Below are positions 34,278 to 35,693 of a stretch of DNA of 35,693 nucleotides, one piece after another; within the stretch, counting starts at the first letter, position 1; each line of letters opens with the position of its first letter. Where the stretch lies: assembly GCF_024519315.1 (NCBI RefSeq), contig NZ_JANIIC010000084.1, forward strand, positions 1-35,693, written 5' to 3'. Under the pieces are notes generated by a model. That model saw only the letters and a program-made list of their open reading frames with translations. It ran no database searches and had not been told where the DNA came from. Source of the DNA: Streptomyces malaysiensis subsp. samsunensis (lineage in GTDB: Bacteria; Actinomycetota; Actinomycetes; Streptomycetales; Streptomycetaceae). The translations under genes and the position numbers were made by a program.

Positions 34278-35264
34278 TTAGCTGGTCAGGGCGGGTTGAC
34301 GTGGTTTCAGGTTCACTGGTTTGGGCGCTGCCTGGTCGGCGTAGTGCTTCTCCTCGAACTCGATCGGGCTGAGGTAGCCGAGCCGTTTCTGGATGCGGCG
34401 GGGGTTATAGAAGCCGTCGATGTACTCGAAGAGCGCGAGGTTCGCCTGGGCCCTGGTCGCGAAGGTGCGGCCGCGGATGCACTCGGTTTTGACCAGTATC
34501 CACAGGTTCTCCGCCAGGGCGTTGTCGAACGAGTCGCCGACCGAGCCCATGGATGCCTGGATCCCTGCTCTGACCAGCCGCGTCGTGAGCTTGATGGAGG
34601 TGTATTGCGTGCCGTGGTCGGCATGGTGGACGAGCTCGCCGGGGGCGACCTCGCGGCTGGCCAGGGCATACTCCAGCGACGACAGGACCAGGTCGGCGTC
34701 GGCGTGGGCGAAGGTCTCCCAGGCCACGACCCTGCGGGAGAACGCGTCCCGGATGGCCGACAGCCACAGCGGTCCCTCCCTGGTGGAGATCATGGTCAGA
34801 TCGGTGACCCACAATCGGTTCGGCGCGGGCGCCGTGAAGTCGCGTTGCACCAGGTCCGGGGCCAGGTCGGCGTCCGGGTCACGGCGGGTGAAGCCCTTGC
34901 CTCTGCGGGGGCTGATCCCCGCCAGGCCGGCCTGACGCATAAGCCGTTCGACACGCTTCCTGCCGACATGCACGCCCTCACGCCTGAGGACGGCGTGCAC
35001 GCGCGGTGAGCCGTAGATGCCGCCGGAGTCCTGGTGGACCTGGCGGATCCTGTCTGTCAGTTCGGCGTCCTGACGGCGCCGACCACATGGCTCCGTCCCG
35101 GCACGCCGCCAGCGGTAGTAGGTGGAGGGGGGAATGTGCAGTTCCCGGAGTACGGGCTCGACCCCCAGGCGCGGGTGCTCGTCGATGAGCGCGGTCACCT
35201 GGGCCGGGTCGGGTCGGGTCGAGCTGGGCTGCGAAAAAAGCCGAGGCCGTCCGCAGGACCTCAT
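34278..35264 (-). CDS. IS3-family transposase OrfB (DDE integrase domain)
   Basis: The 328-codon frame contains the catalytic part of the transposase. HTH_21-type N-terminal part: SGGIYGSPRVHAVLRREGVH. rve integrase core: first Asp in WVTDLTMISTREG, second Asp in HHADHGTQYTS, Glu in FDNALAENLW. The C-terminal FYNPRRIQKRLGYLSPIEFE is the family's usual end. It has no own ribosome site and should be made by -1 frameshifting from orfA at the T-run. Its own sequence is intact. Confidence 0.92.
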   Translation of the reverse strand: MRSCGRPRLFSQPSSTRPDPAQVTALIDEHPRLGVEPVLRELHIPPSTYYRWRRAGTEPCGRRRQDAELTDRIRQVHQDSGGIYGSPRVHAVLRREGVHVGRKRVERLMRQAGLAGISPRRGKGFTRRDPDADLAPDLVQRDFTAPAPNRLWVTDLTMISTREGPLWLSAIRDAFSRRVVAWETFAHADADLVLSSLEYALASREVAPGELVHHADHGTQYTSIKLTTRLVRAGIQASMGSVGDSFDNALAENLWILVKTECIRGRTFATRAQANLALFEYIDGFYNPRRIQKRLGYLSPIEFEEKHYADQAAPKPVNLKPRQPALTS

Positions 35265-35509
35265 TGGCCCGGCGCAGTTCCCGCACCTCGCGCCGCAGCT
35301 GGACGAGCTCTTCCTTCTCCTCGGTGGTCAGCAGGCCCTCCCGCTCGCCGGGCGTCGGCCTCGGCCTGCCGGATCCAGGTACGCAGGGCCTCGTGATGCA
35401 CCCCGAGTTCCTCGGCCATACGGCGGATGACGGGCTTCGGCTCAGCGGCGCGATACATCCGGACCGCGCGGTCACGCAACTCCAGCGGATATTTCCTCGG
35501 GGCAGGCAT
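35211..35509 (-). pseudogene. IS3-family OrfA, disrupted by a frameshift
   Basis: OrfA starts at ATG 35509 (MPAPRKYPLELRDRAV) and keeps its HTH (IRRMAEELGVHHEALRTWIR). After RQAEADA the frame turns to junk, and the expected continuation (GEREGLLTTEEKEELVQLRR, then LRRANEVLRTASAFFAAQL) lies in another frame. One extra G in the run at 35350-35352 explains it. The insertion makes the normal OrfA-OrfB fusion impossible unless a second slip corrects it, so this copy is probably immobile. Confidence 0.78.
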
Positions 35510-35565
35510 CGTCTGGTCTCCTCTCGTGAGACCCATCTGACCGGCTGTCACCTCTCCCCGCATCT

Positions 35566-35578
35566 CGGGGGAACCTCA
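35566..35578. repeat. IS3 element right-end inverted repeat
   Basis: CGGGGGAACCTCA, the complement of 34247-34259. It is followed by ATC at 35579-35581, the second copy of the target duplication. Confidence 0.85.
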
Positions 35579-35587
35579 ATCCATGGA

Positions 35588-35671
35588 CTGGAACGGCCAG
35601 TGCTCTCGCCGGCACTTTCCGACAGGTGGCTCAGGGGCCAGCCCGCGGAACATCATTCTGGAACGACCAGT
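35588..35671. repeat. Two copies of a CTGG-N5-CCAGT dyad, 70 bp apart
   Basis: CTGGAACGGCCAGT (35588-35601) and CTGGAACGACCAGT (35658-35671) differ at one base. Each is a dyad with 4-bp arms CTGG/CCAG. They lie between the IS3 element and the window end, together with GGACTCCGTTAGGTT. They may be operator sites of a gene beyond the window or part of another mobile-element end. Confidence 0.45.
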
Positions 35672-35693
35672 AATAGGACTCCGTTAGGTTTTG

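Larger units (their letters stand above)
34247..35578 (-). mobile_element. Complete IS3-family insertion sequence with inverted ends and target duplication
   Basis: A 1332-bp element is bounded by perfect 13-bp inverted repeats TGAGGTTCCCCCG (34247-34259) and its complement (35566-35578), with weaker similarity inward. ATC flanks both sides (34244-34246 and 35579-35581), a 3-bp target duplication as IS3 elements make. It holds orfA and orfB on the minus strand, joined at a run of six T (complement of 35234-35239). Confidence 0.88.

Noticed and set aside
35588..35671. DasR (dre) operator sites
   Set aside because: The arms ACTGG/CCAGT recall the dre consensus, but the spacer is 5 nt without the central TCTAGA-like core and the total length is one short, so the match is weak.

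Overview
The window is very GC-rich, uses GTG and TTG starts freely, and packs genes into runs with 1-8 nt overlaps. It looks like a streptomycete or close actinobacterial relative. Almost every intact gene belongs to peptide uptake and breakdown or to CoA-thioester chemistry, and insertion-sequence debris sits between and around them. It reads as an accessory catabolic island.

Layout. 1-340: start of an IS3-type element running off the left edge. 459-4831 (minus): a coupled run of an acyl-CoA ligase, a thiamine-diphosphate (ThDP) enzyme resembling acetolactate synthase or 2-hydroxyacyl-CoA lyase, and an odd M19 dipeptidase homologue. 5004-5790: remnants of an IS982-type transposase, an IS5-type transposase start and an aldehyde dehydrogenase. 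5866-9091 (minus): two exported TAP-like serine hydrolases. 9377-9647: an IS701-type remnant. 9863-24176 (minus): a long cluster, in transcription order an oligopeptide ABC importer (lipoprotein, two permeases, one double ATPase), a DPP-IV-like S9 peptidase, the tail of a lost S9 peptidase, an S10-like carboxypeptidase, the second odd M19 homologue, an alpha/beta hydrolase, another S9 peptidase and a canonical M19 dipeptidase. 24440-27517 (plus): an S9 peptidase and a GntR regulator. 27548-33720 (minus): a P1/DmpA-type peptidase preceded by a five-gene operon, in transcription order a hotdog protein resembling beta-aminoacyl-CoA ammonia-lyases, an acyl-CoA ligase, a MeaB-type GTPase, and the large and small subunits of a B12-dependent acyl-CoA mutase. 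34247-35578: a complete IS3-type element with inverted ends and a 3-bp target duplication.

How it may work together (inference). Exported hydrolases trim peptides outside the cell. The ABC importer brings fragments in, and S9, S10, M19 and P1 enzymes, which lack signal peptides, cut them to amino acids. The CoA modules would then treat residues that ordinary amino-acid catabolism does not handle. The P1 family contains beta-aminopeptidases, the hotdog protein resembles beta-alanyl-CoA/3-aminobutyryl-CoA ammonia-lyases, and the mutase carries the aspartate (D117) diagnostic of 2-hydroxyisobutyryl-CoA mutases. A ThDP lyase plus CoA ligase, as at the left end, is a known actinobacterial route for 2-hydroxyacyl-CoAs. 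A shared octamer, TTGGCCTA/TAGGCCAA, in front of three of the operons suggests common control. The whole may be an undescribed pathway for peptides containing beta- or branched non-standard residues. The gene content is seen directly; the pathway is a hypothesis.
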